NCBI GenBank assembly: GCA_002496565.1
Contig: DAKJ01000030.1
Span: forward strand, 1-31,576
DNA: 31,576 nucleotides
Source of the DNA: Methanosarcina sp. UBA289
Lineage (GTDB): Archaea; Halobacteriota; Methanosarcinia; Methanosarcinales; Methanosarcinaceae
Direction: 5' to 3'
Positions within the stretch are counted from its first letter, which is position 1. Each line of letters opens with the position of its first letter. Below are positions 30,020-31,576 of this stretch, piece by piece. The notes below the pieces were generated by a model, which was given only the letters and a program-made list of their open reading frames with translations, had not been told where the DNA came from and searched no databases. The position numbers and the translations under genes were made by a program.

Positions 30020-31132
30020 ATGGCTCTTGAACCAGGTATTTTAGCTGGGTTTCTTGTAATATTTATTGCCGTACTGTTCGGCCCTTTTAAAATAAAAGTT
30101 ATTGAGGAAAATCTGGAGGTCTTCCTGTTTGTCTGCGGAATTGCTGCAATGACAATTGCAGGTATGGTCGAACTTCCAGGCACAGAAACAGGCTGGAGAA
30201 TGGAAATAATTGAAGAAGCATTGACTTCACCGCTTAATGCTTTAAATATTGGCGGCATTCCAATAGGCATATTCCAAATCGTGTTGATTGTCGGGTTAAT
30301 TATCTATAAATGGCATGAGCCGATTCAAAACGCAATCAGGAAAGTAGCCGCAGCTCTTTCTCTTAAAGTTATGGCTTTTCTCCTTATTGTCGTGCTTGGT
30401 CTATCTTCAAGTGTAATGTCTGCTATTCTTGCGGCAATCATTCTTGTTGAGGTAGTTAATGCATTGCCTATCTCACGAAAATCCAAGATCGACCTGACAG
30501 TTATTGCATGTTTCTCAATCGGCCTTGGTGCTGCACTTACTCCTCTTGGCGAACCTCTTTCGACAATCGCTATCTCAAAACTCTCAGGTGCACCTTACCA
30601 TGCTGATTTCATGTTCTTATTTAATATGCTTGGGAAATATATAATTCCAGGCATCCTTGTCTACGGTATTGTTGGAATGTTCTTCCTTGGAAAAATTGAT
30701 ATGAAAGCCCAGGGAGCAAAAGCCGAAGAGTATAACGAGACTCTAAAAGATGTCATTATGAGGGCTGTCAAGGTCTATCTGTTTATCATGGCTCTTACAT
30801 TCCTTGGAGACGGTTTCAAGCCTATCATAGTCGAGTACTTCATACAAATCCCCTCGGGGGTACTCTACTGGGTAAACATGGTCTCTGCTATTCTGGATAA
30901 CGCTACTCTTGCAGCCGCTGAGATAGGACCAGCTATGAGTGAGTTACAGATAAAGAGCATCCTTATGGGACTTTTGATTGCTGGCGGAATGCTGATTCCA
31001 GGAAATATTCCGAATATTATCTCTGCAGGTAAACTTGGTATAACCAGCAAAGAATGGGCAAGACTTGGAGTCCCCATGGGCCTTATTACGATGGCTATCT
31101 ATTTCGTCATTATCTTTGTGTTTAAAATTTAA
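30020..31132 (+). CDS. DUF1646 membrane protein, predicted cation transporter, copy 2, 370 aa
   Basis: Same length and layout as the copy at 27701. The GEPLSTIAISKLSGAPY and DNATLAAAEIGP motifs and the C-terminal 45 residues are identical or nearly so. Differences cluster in loops: NALNIGG versus SSLHIAG near residue 73, MKAQGAK versus MNDPGMK near residue 228, and PAMSELQ versus PNLTEPQ near residue 305. I start at 30020, with AGGAGGA 9 bases upstream. An in-frame ATG 16 codons earlier would read through the ribosome site. The gene has its own promoter, so the pair is a tandem duplication rather than an operon. Transport activity is a family prediction only. Confidence 0.88.
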   Translation: MALEPGILAGFLVIFIAVLFGPFKIKVIEENLEVFLFVCGIAAMTIAGMVELPGTETGWRMEIIEEALTSPLNALNIGGIPIGIFQIVLIVGLIIYKWHEPIQNAIRKVAAALSLKVMAFLLIVVLGLSSSVMSAILAAIILVEVVNALPISRKSKIDLTVIACFSIGLGAALTPLGEPLSTIAISKLSGAPYHADFMFLFNMLGKYIIPGILVYGIVGMFFLGKIDMKAQGAKAEEYNETLKDVIMRAVKVYLFIMALTFLGDGFKPIIVEYFIQIPSGVLYWVNMVSAILDNATLAAAEIGPAMSELQIKSILMGLLIAGGMLIPGNIPNIISAGKLGITSKEWARLGVPMGLITMAIYFVIIFVFKI

Positions 31133-31160
31133 GCTCAAAATTGCCCATCAGTGTAAATAG

Positions 31161-31222
31161 GATTCAGTTTCAAAATCCAGCAATTTTATTTTGAATTTGT
31201 CACTGGATTTTGAAACTGAATC
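31161..31222 (+). terminator. Perfect 20-bp hairpin after DUF1646 copy 2
   Basis: Arms 31161-31180 and 31203-31222 are perfectly complementary, with a 22-base AT-rich loop. It starts 28 bases after the stop codon and corresponds to the imperfect hairpin after copy 1. Confidence 0.6.
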
Positions 31223-31244
31223 TTGATAAAATCTTTTAAGCAAT

Positions 31245-31272
31245 AAAACTGTAAAGAAATGGTTACAGTTTT
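31245..31272 (+). terminator. Second hairpin after DUF1646 copy 2
   Basis: AAAACTGTAA (31245-31254) and TTACAGTTTT (31263-31272) form a perfect 10-bp stem with an 8-base loop. The 3' arm ends in TTTT, which is compatible with termination. Confidence 0.55.
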
Positions 31273-31284
31273 AGTGTACTATCT

Positions 31285-31438
31285 TCAAATTCGATGGAAA
31301 AAGCAATTCTATAAATTTTCGTCATATCTATGAATTATTAGGATTTTAAAAACATATTAAAATATTTACCTAATGCCATAAGTATAGGATGTAAATTATT
31401 GTATATTCCTTTACCGGAAAATTTTCCATCGAATTTGA
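31285..31438. repeat. 154-base segment bounded by 17-bp inverted repeats
   Basis: TCAAATTCGATGGAAAA (31285-31301) is repeated in perfect inverse at 31422-31438. The interior is AT-rich and non-coding. It has the shape of a miniature inverted-repeat element, but I see no clear target duplication. A relative of the left arm occurs in the 3' flank of DUF1646 copy 1. Confidence 0.45.
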
Positions 31439-31482
31439 TAAAATATATTTTTCGTTAAGTATTGCATTTATTCTCATTCAGT

Positions 31483-31576
31483 ATTTTTAAGATTATAACC
31501 TTAATTTGACATTAATACGAAAATAAGAGTACTTATTTTTATATTAATGTCAAATTAAGGTTATAATCTTAAAAAT
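31483..31576. repeat. 94-base near-perfect palindrome at the window edge
   Basis: Arms of 35 bases (31483-31517 and 31542-31576) are perfectly complementary. Inside them, after two mismatched positions, AAAATAAG (31520-31527) pairs with CTTATTTT (31532-31539) around a 4-base loop AGTA. The right arm ends at the last base of the window, so the structure may continue. Confidence 0.85.

Larger units (their letters stand above)
31133..31576. other. Right-edge region dense in inverted repeats
   Basis: No gene. In order it contains a perfect 20-bp hairpin (31161-31222), a perfect 10-bp hairpin (31245-31272), a 17-bp inverted repeat bounding 154 bases (31285-31438) and a 94-base palindrome (31483-31576). 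Each is listed separately. Confidence 0.7.

Overview
The window looks like chromosome of a methanogenic archaeon of the genus Methanosarcina or a very close relative. The case rests on gene content. It has a fused formaldehyde-activating enzyme/hexulose-phosphate synthase, the archaeal aminodideoxyheptulosonate route into the shikimate pathway, a 222-residue archaeal triosephosphate isomerase, a stand-alone GMP synthase glutaminase subunit, archaeal SRP54, a Cdc48/VAT ATPase, a methanogen-type HTH regulator and a pair of DUF1646 membrane proteins. Promoters are archaeal (TATA boxes 24-27 bases before inferred transcription starts), intergenic DNA is long and AT-rich, and TTG starts are frequent. 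I could not run any search, so species and locus names are not assigned.

Layout. 1-4100: a heme-type bacterioferritin (-), an unknown 125-residue protein, a Yip1-like membrane protein, two identical tandem tRNA-Cys genes and endonuclease III. 4200-6470: fae-hps and tpiA (+), separated by a strong hairpin, linking formaldehyde/pentose phosphate and triose phosphate chemistry. 6500-8060: an exported HEAT-repeat protein (-). 8132-13365: one five-gene minus-strand operon, in transcription order ADH synthase, 3-dehydroquinate synthase II, aroD, aroE, tyrA. It makes prephenate-pathway intermediates and tyrosine precursor from aspartate semialdehyde plus a keto-sugar, and a palindrome sits between its TATA box and transcription start. 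13778-16172: guaAA (+) and SRP54 (-) converge on a shared hairpin, followed by initiator tRNA-Met (-).

16400-21800 is accessory in character: a cysteine-rich mini-protein, a lipoprotein ending in a chagasin-like protease inhibitor domain, a formyltransferase pseudogene broken by four single-base shifts, an Msr/DUF1724-type regulator, a phosphoribosyltransferase, and a zinc-ribbon (OapC/DUF2072-like) protein preceded by tandem 25-bp repeats. 22270-26450 is a proteostasis cluster: a two-winged-helix regulator overlapping cdc48 by four bases, then two paralogous Hsp20 genes. 26450-31576 holds two DUF1646 transporter-like genes (about 88% identical by hand count) that share promoter-proximal palindromes and 3' hairpins. 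Before them lies a promoter-plus-hairpin segment that may be a small RNA. The window ends in a nearly perfect 94-base palindrome that runs exactly to the last base.

The best candidates for something undescribed are the regulator-cdc48-hsp20-hsp20 cluster, the duplicated DUF1646 locus with its shared cis elements, the possible ncRNA at about 27096-27290, the terminal palindrome, and the inferred operator of the aromatic operon.
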